In this document: piece by piece, positions 51,717 to 60,006 of the stretch
Numbering within the stretch: position 1 is the first letter of the stretch
Layout of the letters: each line of letters begins with the position of its first letter
Assembly: GCF_017068395.1 (NCBI RefSeq)
Contig: NZ_CP070619.1
Location: 4,464,001 to 4,528,000 of the forward strand
Length of the DNA stretch: 64,000 nucleotides
Reading direction: 5' to 3'
Source of the DNA: Rhodococcus pseudokoreensis
GTDB taxonomy: Bacteria > Actinomycetota > Actinomycetes > Mycobacteriales > Mycobacteriaceae
Translations under genes and position numbers: made by a program
Notes under the pieces: model-generated
The model's database searches: none
Told to the model about the DNA's origin: nothing
The model's input: only the letters and a program-made list of their open reading frames with translations

Positions 51717-53054
51717 ATGGCGGACCGTGGATTCACCCCGACACAGCTCGCGGCACGTGCCGCGTACCTGCTTCGCGGCAACGACCTCGGCACCATGACG
51801 AGTGCCGCGCCGCGCCTGTACCCGCACATGTGGAGTTGGGACGCGGCATTCGTCGCGGTCGGACTGGCGCCCCTCAGTGTGGAGCGGGCCGTCGTCGAAC
51901 TCGACACCCTGCTGTCGGCGCAGTGGAAGAACGGGATGATCCCGCACATCGTGTTCGCGAACGGCGTCGACGGGTACTTCCCCGGCCCCGGTCGGTGGGA
52001 GTGCGGAACCCTCGCGGCGCACGCGCCGAGCGGAACGCAGACGTCGGGCATTACGCAGCCGCCCGTCCACGCCATCGCCGTGCAGCGGATCCTCGACCAC
52101 TCGCGCAGGCACGGTCGCAGCACCCGGGCCGTCGCCGAGGAGTTCCTCGACCGGCGCTGGCCCGACCTCGTGCGCTGGCACCGCTGGCTGGCCAACGCCC
52201 GAGACCTCGACGGCAACGGCCGGATCGCGCTGTACCACGGGTGGGAGTCCGGGATGGACAACTCGCCGCGCTGGGACCACTCGTACGCCAACGTCGTCGC
52301 AGGGGTGATGCCCACGTATCTGCGCGAGGACCTGTCCCACGTCGCCGATACGGGACAGCGGCCGTCGAACGGCGAGTACGACCGCTACCTGTGGCTGCTC
52401 GAGGAGATGAAGACCGTCCGCTACGACGACGCGGAACTGGCCACCGCCATGAGCTTCGCGGTGGAGGACGTGTTCGTCAGCGCCGTGTTCTCGATGGCGT
52501 GCGAGGTGCTCGCGACCATCGGCGAGGAACACTCGATGCCGAACTCCGACGTCCGCGAACTGCACGGGTGGGCGGCCCGGTTCCGGCAGGGCGTCCTCAC
52601 GACCACCGACGAACGGTCCGGGGCGGCACGCGATTTCGATCTGCGCAGCGGCCGGTGGATCGCCACCGAAACGCTCGCCATGTTCTCCCCACTCCTGTGC
52701 GGCGGCCTGAGCCGCGACGCCGAACGCGCCCTGATCCGCACGTTCGAGGGGCCGAAGTTCTGCGGCCACCCCGACCTCCGGTACGCCGTGCCGCCGTCGA
52801 CGTCGCCGGTGTCGGGCGACTTCCGCCCGCGCGAATACTGGCGCGGTCCGGTGTGGCCCGTGATGACGTGGCTGTTCTCCTGGGCGTTCGCCCGCCGCGG
52901 GTGGGCCGAGCGCGCCCACCTGCTGCGGTCCGAGGGACTGCGGCAGGCGAGCGACGGCAGCTTCGCCGAATACTACGAGCCGTTCACCGGGCAGCCCCTC
53001 GGCAGCATGCAGCAGTCGTGGACGGCCGCAGCCGTTCTGGACTGGTTGGGCTGA
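51717..53054 (+). CDS. GH63-like glycoside hydrolase, glucosylglycerate hydrolase-like
   Basis: 445 residues, the length of mycobacterial glucosylglycerate hydrolase (about 446). An (alpha/alpha)6-barrel protein with PHMWSWDAAFVAVGLA, WKNGMIPHIVF, GWESGMDNSPRWD, FRPREYWRGPVWP and a C-terminal FAEYYEPFTGQPLG block, characteristic of GH63/trehalase-like enzymes. Probably hydrolyses glucosylglycerate, a compatible solute mobilised after nitrogen limitation, in the cytoplasm (no signal peptide). The ribosome-binding site before the ATG is weak. Confidence 0.82.
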   Translation: MADRGFTPTQLAARAAYLLRGNDLGTMTSAAPRLYPHMWSWDAAFVAVGLAPLSVERAVVELDTLLSAQWKNGMIPHIVFANGVDGYFPGPGRWECGTLAAHAPSGTQTSGITQPPVHAIAVQRILDHSRRHGRSTRAVAEEFLDRRWPDLVRWHRWLANARDLDGNGRIALYHGWESGMDNSPRWDHSYANVVAGVMPTYLREDLSHVADTGQRPSNGEYDRYLWLLEEMKTVRYDDAELATAMSFAVEDVFVSAVFSMACEVLATIGEEHSMPNSDVRELHGWAARFRQGVLTTTDERSGAARDFDLRSGRWIATETLAMFSPLLCGGLSRDAERALIRTFEGPKFCGHPDLRYAVPPSTSPVSGDFRPREYWRGPVWPVMTWLFSWAFARRGWAERAHLLRSEGLRQASDGSFAEYYEPFTGQPLGSMQQSWTAAAVLDWLG

Positions 53055-53058
53055 CGCC

Positions 53059-53104
53059 CCCGTGAGTACTTGTTAACCGCCCGTGGTTAATAAGTACTCA
53101 CGGG
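53059..53104. terminator. Bidirectional terminator overlapping the monooxygenase stop
   Basis: 20-bp arms, 53059-53078 and 53085-53104, with one mismatch (G-U tolerant) around GCCCGT. It starts 5 bp after the GH63 stop and includes the stop codon (53087-53089) and last codons of the oppositely oriented flavoprotein gene. Confidence 0.75.
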
Positions 53105-54787
53105 CGCGAAGCGCATGGGACCGAGTTCGGCGTACCGGTCGCCGGGGCCGGGGTTGTCGGTGGGGGCGGCGCCGCCGAGGTGGTGCATCACTCCCCAGAC
53201 GGCGTTGAGCGCGGTCTGCACGGCGCCCTCCGCCCAGCCCGCGGTCCACGAGATGTCGTCGCCCGCCAGGAAGATTCCGCGATGCCGCGGGTCGAGTTCG
53301 TCCTGAACGAAATGGCTGAACAGCCGTTCCTGGTACCGGTAGTGGCCGGGCAGGTTCGCCTTGAACGCGCCCATGAAGTCGCGTTCGGTCTCCCACGACA
53401 GCGTGACGGGGGTGGCGATGATGTGGCTGCGGAAGTCCACGCCCGGGTAGATCTCCTCGAGCGACTTGATCATCAGGTTCATCCGCTCCGTCGCGTCGAG
53501 CGGCAGCAGTTTGAGCGAATCGTCGGACCACGTGTAGGACAGGCAGATCAGGCCGGGCTTGTCGTCACCCTGGTCGAGAAGGTAGGTGCCGCGGCTCATC
53601 CGGTCGGTCAGCGTCATGCTGACGAGGTCGCGGCCGGTCACCGGGTCCTTGTCCTTCCAGAACGGACGGTCCACGAGGGCGAACACCTTCGTCGAACCCA
53701 TGTAGTGGGTGCGTTCGATGGCGGTCCAGTGGTCGATCGGGAACAGGTCGTCGTCGCAGTGAATGTTGTTGAGCAGCATCCAACTCTGCGCCGTGAAGAC
53801 GGCGGCCGGGTAGGTGCGGATCTCACCGGCCGAGTCGGTGACCGTCACCTGATGCGGTGCGGTGCGCCGGACCGCGGTGACGCGGGGACGGGTGTCCCCG
53901 CCGTTCAGTGAGCGCACCGACGTGCCGTCCGGCCAGTGCGCCATCCCCGCCGGGGTGTCCGTCCACAGGTGCAGCGGCAGTTGCTGCGACCCGCCGACGA
54001 TGCCGCGGTGGTGGTCGTCGGCGGCGGTGATCACGACGCGCAGGATCTCGAGGATCGAGTTGGGGAAATCGGTGTCCCAGCCGCCCGTTCCGAAACCGAC
54101 CTGCCCGAACACTTCCCGGTGCCGGAACGACGCGAAGTGCTTGGACGAGGCGAGGAAGCCGTAGAACGTCTGATCGTCCAGTCGGACCACGAGGTCGTTC
54201 CAGATCCGCTTCAGTTCGGCGGTGTCGCGGTCGCGGATCGCCTGCTGGAGCGGGATCAGTTCGGCGTGCTCCTCGAGCGTGCGCTGCCATGCGTCGGAGA
54301 CCTCCCGGAACACTGGCGGCAGATCGTCGAGGTGCTGTGCGTAATACGTTTCGCCCTTGAGGTCGATGACCGTGCTGGGGGTGGCGTCGGCGAGCGGGTT
54401 GGGAAACGCCTCGGTCCGCAGCCCGGTGGCGTCGAGGTAGTGGAACAGGGTGGTGGACGACGGTGGGAACCGCATCGCGCCCATCTCGGCCACCACGCCG
54501 GGGTGTCCCTCGAACGGCTGCGACCGCATCCGGCCACCGATCTGATCCGACTCGTAGACAATCGGTTTGAGGCCGATCTTCATCAGTTCGTACGCCGTGA
54601 CCATGCCCGACAGTCCGCCGCCGATCACCGCCACCTCGGTGCCGTGCCGGCCTGCGGGCACCGAACCGAGGCCCGACGGGTGCGTCACGTAGTCGTCGTA
54701 GGCGAACGGGAAGTCGGGACCGAACATCGTCAGCGGCGGGACGTCGGTGTCCGTGGCGGTGCTGTCCGGGGTGACGGGGATTGTCAT
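53087..54787 (-). CDS. Flavin amino-acid 2-monooxygenase/oxidase, likely arginine 2-monooxygenase
   Basis: 566-residue flavin amine oxidase. The FAD motif is VAVIGGGLSGMVTAYELMKIG, then YESDQIGGRMRS; substrate-carboxylate region VVAEMGAMRFPP; C-terminal FAD contact FLAGDDISWTAGWAEGAVQTALNA. The length and pairing with a nitrilase-type amidase match amino-acid 2-monooxygenases (lysine, arginine, tryptophan types), which make the decarboxylated amide. The ureohydrolase in the same cluster points to arginine, giving 4-guanidinobutyramide. The ATG at 54787 overlaps the amidase stop. Plain L-amino-acid oxidase is the alternative. Confidence 0.83.
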   Translation of the reverse strand: MTIPVTPDSTATDTDVPPLTMFGPDFPFAYDDYVTHPSGLGSVPAGRHGTEVAVIGGGLSGMVTAYELMKIGLKPIVYESDQIGGRMRSQPFEGHPGVVAEMGAMRFPPSSTTLFHYLDATGLRTEAFPNPLADATPSTVIDLKGETYYAQHLDDLPPVFREVSDAWQRTLEEHAELIPLQQAIRDRDTAELKRIWNDLVVRLDDQTFYGFLASSKHFASFRHREVFGQVGFGTGGWDTDFPNSILEILRVVITAADDHHRGIVGGSQQLPLHLWTDTPAGMAHWPDGTSVRSLNGGDTRPRVTAVRRTAPHQVTVTDSAGEIRTYPAAVFTAQSWMLLNNIHCDDDLFPIDHWTAIERTHYMGSTKVFALVDRPFWKDKDPVTGRDLVSMTLTDRMSRGTYLLDQGDDKPGLICLSYTWSDDSLKLLPLDATERMNLMIKSLEEIYPGVDFRSHIIATPVTLSWETERDFMGAFKANLPGHYRYQERLFSHFVQDELDPRHRGIFLAGDDISWTAGWAEGAVQTALNAVWGVMHHLGGAAPTDNPGPGDRYAELGPMRFAPVSTY

Positions 54788-55584
54788 GAAGTCTTCTCCT
54801 GCACAATGGGGTAGAGGTCGACGCGTCGGTCGTCGAGATGGGTGTTGTCGCGGCGGGATCGGCGGAGGACGTCGAGTTCGAGGTCGACGATCGCCAGTTC
54901 TTCGTAGCGGCCCGCCCGGGCGAGTTCGGTGCCGTCGGGTGCGATCGCGCAACTGGATCCGCAGTAGTCGAGGTCGGTTTCAGTGCCGCACCGGTTGACG
55001 TACGTGACGAACACCTGGCTCTCGTAGGCCCGGGTCGGGACGACGCTCTCCGCGATGAATTCATACGGGCACATCAGACCGGTGGGGACGATCAGCCACT
55101 GAGTGCCCCGGTCGGCGTGCGCGCGAACGGCTTCCGGGAACTCGACGTCGTAGCAGATCAGGAGTCCGCACCGGGTGCCGTCGTGGTCGAACTGGACCAC
55201 GAGTTCGTCGCCGGCGGCGAAGTGCGTGCGGTCGAGGTCACCGAACAGGTGGGTCTTGCGGTAGTTCGCGAGCGAGTTCCCGGACGGGCCGAGCGCCTGC
55301 ACGCTGTTGTAGACGACGGCGCCGTCCGCCTCTGGGTAGCCGTAGACGACGGTGATGCCGGACTCGCGCGCGATCTCCGCGATCCGCGCCGCGATCGGCC
55401 CGTCGGCGGGTTCGGCCCGCTCGGCGATGAGTGGGCCGATGTTGTAGCCGGTGGCCGACATTTCCGGGCAGACCAGGATGGACGCACCGGCGGCCGCTGC
55501 CGTCTGCGCGGCGGACGCGATGGCGGCGAGGTTCGCCGCGACGTCGAAGGAGAGTTCGGGACCCTGGAACAGCGCCGCCCTCAT
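54784..55584 (-). CDS. Carbon-nitrogen hydrolase, likely 4-guanidinobutyramide amidase
   Basis: 266 residues of the nitrilase superfamily with the catalytic triad Glu41 (CPEMS), Lys110 (YRKTHLFG) and Cys144 (LLICYDVEFPE). It resembles the 5-aminovaleramidase (DavA)-type amidases that follow amino-acid 2-monooxygenases. In the arginine oxygenase pathway it hydrolyses 4-guanidinobutyramide to 4-guanidinobutyrate. ATGA overlaps on both sides (55581-55584 and 54784-54787) couple it to the permease and the monooxygenase. Confidence 0.87.
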   Translation of the reverse strand: MRAALFQGPELSFDVAANLAAIASAAQTAAAAGASILVCPEMSATGYNIGPLIAERAEPADGPIAARIAEIARESGITVVYGYPEADGAVVYNSVQALGPSGNSLANYRKTHLFGDLDRTHFAAGDELVVQFDHDGTRCGLLICYDVEFPEAVRAHADRGTQWLIVPTGLMCPYEFIAESVVPTRAYESQVFVTYVNRCGTETDLDYCGSSCAIAPDGTELARAGRYEELAIVDLELDVLRRSRRDNTHLDDRRVDLYPIVQEKTS

Positions 55585-57038
55585 CGTGCCTCCACCGCTT
55601 CGGGGCTGTTGCGGAGTTCGGACTTGCGGACGCCGTAGGCGAAGTAGATCGCGAGCCCCACCGCCATCCACAGGGCGAACGCCACCCACGTCGAGACACC
55701 GAGGCCGAACAGCAGCAGCGCGCAGAACACCACGCCGAGGACCGGCATCAGCGGGAACAGCGGAGTGCGGAAGCTGCGGTGCAGGTCGGGGTGCCGCCGG
55801 CGCAGGATGATCACGGCGATGTTGACGAGCATGAACGCGAACAGCGAGCCGATGCTCGTGGCGTCGGCCAGTTCGCCCAGCGGCACGAACCCCGCGAGCG
55901 CGGAGACGACGGCGCCGACGACCACGATGTTGACGACGGGCACCCGGGTGCGGGGGTTGACGCGGGAGAACACGCGCGGAACGAGACCGTCGAGCGACAT
56001 CGCGTACAGGATTCGGGTCTGCCCGTACATCACGGCGAGGACGACGCTCGCGATGGCGATCACGGCGCCCGCGGACAAGAGGACGGCCGGCCAGGTGCTG
56101 GTGGTGGCGGCCTCGAGGATGGTCGCGAGTGCGGCGCCCTCGCCCGCGATGTCCTGCCAGGGCATCGCGCCGACGGCCGCGATCGCGACCAGGCAGTAGA
56201 GGGCCGTGACGATCACGAGCGAGAGGATGATGGCGCGGGGAAGGTCGCGTTTCGCGTTCTTCGCCTCGTCGCCTGCGGTCGAGGCGGCGTCGAACCCGAT
56301 GTAGGCGAAGAACACCTGGGACGCCGCGGCCGTGACGCCTGCCGCGCCGAGGGGAATGAACGGCGTGAAGTTCCCGGCGCGGAACGCGGTGAACGCGACC
56401 GCGCAGAAGAACACGAGCACGAGGATCTTCAGCGCGACCATGATGGTGTTGACCAGGGCGCTCTCGGACGCTCCGCGGGTCAGTAGCGCCACCGCGACGA
56501 GCACGATGACGATGGCGGGCACGTTGACGACGCCGCCCGCTCCCGGTGATTCGCTGATCGCGGCGGGTAGTGCGATGCCGAACATGCCGTGGAGCAGTTC
56601 GTTGATGTATTCGCCCCATCCGACGGCCACGGCCGCGACCGAGACGCCGTACTCGAGCATCAGGCACCAGCCGCAGATCCACGCGAACAGTTCGCCCATG
56701 GTCGCGTAGGTGTACGAGTAGGAGCTACCGGAGACGGGGATGCTGCCTGCGAGTTCCGCGTAGGAGAGGGCGGAGAACAGCGCGGTGAACGCCGCGAGCA
56801 CGAACGCGAGGACCACAGCGGGGCCTGCCTTGGGTGTCGCTTCGCCGAGGATGACGAAGATGCCCGTTCCCAGCGAGGCGCCGATGCTCAGTGCGGTGAG
56901 GTGCACGAGGCCCATCGACCGCTTGAGTCCGTGACCGGGTTCCTGGTCGTTGCGCGCGACGATCGCCTCGACCGATTTGCGGGCGCGCAGTGCGCCGGCC
57001 AGTCCCGGCGGGCGCGGAGAAATCTTGGTGATATCCAA
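55581..57038 (-). CDS. APC-family amino-acid permease, cationic amino-acid transporter-like
   Basis: 485 residues, about 12 membrane segments. The N-terminal RARKSVEAIVARNDQEPGHGLKRSMG and SIGASLGTGIFVILGEATPKAGPAV are typical of the CAT/YfnA branch for basic amino acids, matching arginine as the cluster's substrate. The only well-placed start is TTG at 57038, with AGGAG 7 nt upstream; the preceding in-frame region is the operator/promoter. First gene of the leftward permease-amidase-monooxygenase operon. Confidence 0.88.
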   Translation of the reverse strand: MDITKISPRPPGLAGALRARKSVEAIVARNDQEPGHGLKRSMGLVHLTALSIGASLGTGIFVILGEATPKAGPAVVLAFVLAAFTALFSALSYAELAGSIPVSGSSYSYTYATMGELFAWICGWCLMLEYGVSVAAVAVGWGEYINELLHGMFGIALPAAISESPGAGGVVNVPAIVIVLVAVALLTRGASESALVNTIMVALKILVLVFFCAVAFTAFRAGNFTPFIPLGAAGVTAAASQVFFAYIGFDAASTAGDEAKNAKRDLPRAIILSLVIVTALYCLVAIAAVGAMPWQDIAGEGAALATILEAATTSTWPAVLLSAGAVIAIASVVLAVMYGQTRILYAMSLDGLVPRVFSRVNPRTRVPVVNIVVVGAVVSALAGFVPLGELADATSIGSLFAFMLVNIAVIILRRRHPDLHRSFRTPLFPLMPVLGVVFCALLLFGLGVSTWVAFALWMAVGLAIYFAYGVRKSELRNSPEAVEAR

Positions 57039-57072
57039 CGTTGAGCTCCTGAGCGGTGGAGTGATGCGCACA

Positions 57073-57132
57073 ACAATGAACGGGCGAGCCGTGACTGTCA
57101 ACACATGTTTCCTAAACCGCTTGACGGTTTCC
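57073..57132 (-). promoter_or_regulatory. Promoter/operator of the permease-amidase-monooxygenase operon
   Basis: On the leftward strand, TAGGAAACATGTGTTGACA (57114-57096) combines a GGAAAC box with a perfect -35 (TTGACA, 57101-57096), a 17-bp spacer and CATTGT (57078-57073). A second GGAAAC (57132-57127) lies 20 bp upstream and overlaps the regulator's stop codon. The same 19-bp module, with one difference, precedes the ureohydrolase gene. Confidence 0.75.
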
Positions 57133-57752
57133 TATCGGGACGTGGGCCGGACGTCGTCCGGGAGAGCGGGGGCGAGAATCCACAGGACGGTCGCGGTCTC
57201 GTCGCCGAGCGCGCGGAAGCTGTGCGGCAATTGCGGGGAGAAGGTGAACGCGTCCCCCGTCCCCAGCGACACGTCCTCCGCGGTCCCCGCACCGTTGAAG
57301 GAAATGCCGATCCGGCCCGACACGACGAAGACGAACGCGACGTCGACGGGCAGTTCGTACGTTTCCGACCCGCTGCCGCCGCCGGGTTCGATCCTGCTCA
57401 GCAGCGACTGGATGCGGCGCTCGCCGAACGGCGTCAGCAGGAACTCGGCCATGCGTTCCCCGCCGAAGCTGATCGGCGGGTAATTGTCGGCCCGCACTAC
57501 CTCACCTGCGGCGGAGCTCTCAAACAGTGACCCGACGGGAATGTTCAGCGCGGCGCAGATCCGCACCAGCGTGGCCACGGACGCGCTCGCGTGGTCCCGC
57601 TCGATCTTCGACAGGTAGCCCTTGGTGATGCCGCACCCGGCCGCCAGTTCGTCGAGCGTCAGGCGCTGGGCCAGCCGCGCCGCCTTGAGCCGGGGGCCGA
57701 TCCTGGGCGCATCGACGCCCGACGGACCTTCGGTTGCGAGCTCGTTCGCCAT
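57132..57752 (-). CDS. XRE-cupin transcriptional regulator
   Basis: 206 residues. HTH_3 domain (about 20-75) with [29 protein letters not shown], then a C-terminal cupin (about 125-200) with [37 protein letters not shown]. Such regulators often control amino-acid/polyamine catabolism (PuuR-type). AAGGA precedes the ATG at 57752. It lies between the two promoters that carry GGAAAC boxes, which are its likely targets. Confidence 0.9.
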   Translation of the reverse strand: MANELATEGPSGVDAPRIGPRLKAARLAQRLTLDELAAGCGITKGYLSKIERDHASASVATLVRICAALNIPVGSLFESSAAGEVVRADNYPPISFGGERMAEFLLTPFGERRIQSLLSRIEPGGGSGSETYELPVDVAFVFVVSGRIGISFNGAGTAEDVSLGTGDAFTFSPQLPHSFRALGDETATVLWILAPALPDDVRPTSR

Positions 57753-57778
57753 GCATCGTTCCTTCATCGTGTCTCGTA

Positions 57779-57820
57779 TAGGAAACAGGTGTTGACAAGA
57801 ATGCGTTCCAAGGAAACGAT
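57779..57820 (+). promoter_or_regulatory. Promoter/operator of the ureohydrolase gene
   Basis: TAGGAAACAGGTGTTGACA (57779-57797) includes the -35 TTGACA (57792-57797); 17 bp later AACGAT (57815-57820) is the -10. GGAAAC boxes at 57781-57786 and 57812-57817 are 31 bp apart (three helical turns), the second overlapping the -10, suiting repression by the adjacent XRE-cupin protein. Confidence 0.75.
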
Positions 57821-57860
57821 ACGACGAAGCCACGTCTCCGGCACACACCGAAGGATTCCG

Positions 57861-58895
57861 ATGACTAAAAACGAGATCAGCGGTCCCGACGCGTCCCGCA
57901 TCCAGGGCCCCGTCGACGCCACCCGCACCCCGCGCTACGCCGAACCCAGCACGTTCGCCCGCCTCCCGCGGCTCGACGAGGTGTCCCGCGCCGACGTCAC
58001 GGTGCTGGGTGTCCCGTTCGACTCCGGTGTGAGCTACCGCCCCGGCGCCCGGTTCGGCCCCGGCCACATCCGTGCGGCGTCGAAGCTCCTGCGTCCGTAC
58101 AACCCGGCACTCGACGTGCACCCCTTCGCGGCGCAGCAGGTCGCCGACTTCGGCGACATCGGCGTCAACCCGTTCGACATCCAGGAAGCCCTGGCCACGG
58201 TCGACGGCGCCGTCACCGACCTGCGCAAGGACGGCTCGACCGTGCTGACGCTCGGCGGCGACCACACGATCGCGCTGCCGATCCTGCGGTCCCTTGCCCG
58301 CGACCACGGTCCCATCGCCGTGCTGCACTTCGACGCCCACCTCGACACGTGGGACACCTACTTCGGCGCCCCCTTCACGCACGGCACCCCGTTCCGGCGG
58401 GCCAGCGAGGAGGGGCTGATCGACCTCGAGCGGTCGCAGCACATCGGCATCCGCGGCCCGCTGTACAGCAAGAAGGACCTCGAGGACGACGCCGTTCTCG
58501 GTTTCCAGGTCATCCGCTCCGACGACTACGAGGTGGACGGCGTCGCGAGCATCGTCGAACGGATGCGTCGACGGCTCGACGGCGGCCCGGTCTACGTGTC
58601 CGTGGATATCGACGTCCTCGATCCCGCGCACGCGCCGGGCACCGGAACCCCCGAGGCCGGCGGCATGACGTCCCGCGAACTGCTGAACACACTGCGCGGA
58701 CTCGTCGGCCTCAACGTCGTCGGCGCCGACATCGTCGAGGTCGCGCCCGCGTACGACCACGCCGAGATCACCGGCATCGCGGCAGCGCACGTCGCGTACG
58801 AGTTGCTGTCGGTGCTCGCGATCAACGCGTCGACGGCTCCCGGACGGGTCGCCCGCGGCGAGGCACTCCGGCAGGCGGCATATGTGACCAAGTGA
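57861..58895 (+). CDS. Ureohydrolase (agmatinase family), likely 4-guanidinobutyrase
   Basis: 344 residues. The binuclear manganese ligands are all visible: [15 protein letters not shown] and [19 protein letters not shown], with the family N-terminal [18 protein letters not shown]. Context next to arginine monooxygenase and guanidinobutyramide amidase favours 4-guanidinobutyrase (products GABA and urea) over agmatinase, since no arginine decarboxylase is present. AAGGA lies 5 nt before the ATG at 57861. Divergent from the XRE-cupin regulator. Confidence 0.9.
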   Translation: MTKNEISGPDASRIQGPVDATRTPRYAEPSTFARLPRLDEVSRADVTVLGVPFDSGVSYRPGARFGPGHIRAASKLLRPYNPALDVHPFAAQQVADFGDIGVNPFDIQEALATVDGAVTDLRKDGSTVLTLGGDHTIALPILRSLARDHGPIAVLHFDAHLDTWDTYFGAPFTHGTPFRRASEEGLIDLERSQHIGIRGPLYSKKDLEDDAVLGFQVIRSDDYEVDGVASIVERMRRRLDGGPVYVSVDIDVLDPAHAPGTGTPEAGGMTSRELLNTLRGLVGLNVVGADIVEVAPAYDHAEITGIAAAHVAYELLSVLAINASTAPGRVARGEALRQAAYVTK

Positions 58896-59065
58896 CGCCG
58901 CCGGCGCTTAGCCTGAGTTCCCTTGTGTGGGCGGCGGATTACGAGCGCATGATCGGGATCTTCGAACGGAGATCCTGAATGACGGCGAGCGGAAGTGTAG
59001 AAATGCGCCGCCACTAGCCGCGAGTGCTGCGTCGATCCGGCAAGCAGATCGATAGCATCCTGCTT

Positions 59066-59512
59066 ATGGGGGATGAGCGACCGACGGAGTGGACGATCGA
59101 CGCCTGGGTGGATCCCAAAACTGGGAAGGCGCCCTTCGAGGCATGGTTGACGAGTGCTGATCAGTACGATCAGGCCATTGCGATTATGGTTCTGGAGAAG
59201 GTCGTCCAGCCGCTCGGCATGGATATTTGCAGCACGGAATGGGGCAAGGCGCTCGGCGGCGGACTCTACGAGATCCGTATTCGGACGTCCCTGCATGGTG
59301 CCGAAACTTGGGGCGAGACCGATCCGAACCCCGCTGAAGACCCCAACCGCAATCGCACGGTCCTGCTTCGGATCTTCACGACCTTTCATGGCTCCAAGAT
59401 CGTGTTGTTGTTCAACGCGTACGACAAGGGCAAGGATCCTAGCGAGAAGCGTCAAGCCAAAGAGATCAAGAAGGCGCGAAAGTGCTTGAAGGTCTGGAAA
59501 GGCGAAAAATAG
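59066..59512 (+). CDS. HigB/RelE-type toxin (phage Gp49-like)
   Basis: 148 residues. DAWVDPKTGKAPFEAWL, LGGGLYEIRIRT, RTVLLRIFTTFHGSKIVLLFNAYDKGKDPSEKRQAKEIKKARK follow the HigB/Gp49 family (ribosome-dependent mRNA interferase), though with a longer middle section. TAGCAT 7 nt upstream of the ATG may be a -10, implying a leaderless message. Followed after 91 bp by an XRE antitoxin gene: the toxin-first order of HigBA. An in-frame upstream start (59024) is possible. Lower GC and AAG-rich codon use than neighbours suggest acquisition. Confidence 0.85.
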   Translation: MGDERPTEWTIDAWVDPKTGKAPFEAWLTSADQYDQAIAIMVLEKVVQPLGMDICSTEWGKALGGGLYEIRIRTSLHGAETWGETDPNPAEDPNRNRTVLLRIFTTFHGSKIVLLFNAYDKGKDPSEKRQAKEIKKARKCLKVWKGEK

Positions 59513-59528
59513 GCGGCCGGTACCTCAA

Positions 59529-59573
59529 TTGACAAATATGTGTTTTGACACATAAACTGCGTGGTGTTAACAC
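59529..59573 (+). promoter_or_regulatory. Own promoter and operators of the antitoxin gene
   Basis: Two TTGACA -35 boxes (59529-59534 and 59545-59550), with TAAACT (59553-59558) and TAACAC (59568-59573) as -10 partners. Two palindromes overlap them: TATGTG-N6-CACATA (59537-59554) and GTGTTAACAC (59564-59573). Typical autoregulation site for an XRE antitoxin, located between toxin and antitoxin. Confidence 0.65.
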
Positions 59574-59603
59574 TGCCGCGAGGTATGCGACTAGGAGTTG
59601 GTC

Positions 59604-59939
59604 ATGGGCACGCGACCATTTAGCGAGATCGCCAACGCCGTCAAGTCGGAGTGGACCCCCGAGGTCAAGGAGTTTGCCGACCGTTTTGGCACTGAGCTCG
59701 AGGAACAAGTACACGAGCAGGTAAAACTGGGCAGACAGCTGGCTGAGGCGAGGTCCGCGGCGCGGCTCACCCAGGGGCAGCTGGCCGCCCTTTCGCACAT
59801 TGGGCAGTCCGAGATCAGTCGAATCGAACGTGGTCTCGGCAACCCAACTCGAGACACTCTCATCCGCATCACCGCAGCGATGGGGGCCGAACTCGCCATC
59901 GTTCCTTCTACGCGTCTGGAGAACGCGCAGGCCATCTGA
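59604..59939 (+). CDS. HigA-type antitoxin, XRE family
   Basis: 111 residues. An N-terminal helical part (about 1-45) likely wraps the toxin; the C-terminal HTH_3 domain (about 45-100) contains LTQGQLAALSHIGQSEISRIERGLGNPTRDTLIRI. AGGAG lies 7 nt before the ATG at 59604. Neutralises the toxin encoded upstream and represses the promoters at 59529-59573. Confidence 0.88.
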   Translation: MGTRPFSEIANAVKSEWTPEVKEFADRFGTELEEQVHEQVKLGRQLAEARSAARLTQGQLAALSHIGQSEISRIERGLGNPTRDTLIRITAAMGAELAIVPSTRLENAQAI

Positions 59940-60006
59940 CGACGAACTGCATTCGTGTCATAGGACCCGTCGTCCGCTTGGCTCTTCCCAGCTGCTACTC
60001 GAAGAC

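Noticed and set aside
58925..58978. 17-codon frame (VWAADYERMIGIFERRS) downstream of the ureohydrolase
   Set aside because: Looks protein-like but has no ribosome-binding site and is too short to assign; perhaps a fragment of an older toxin gene.
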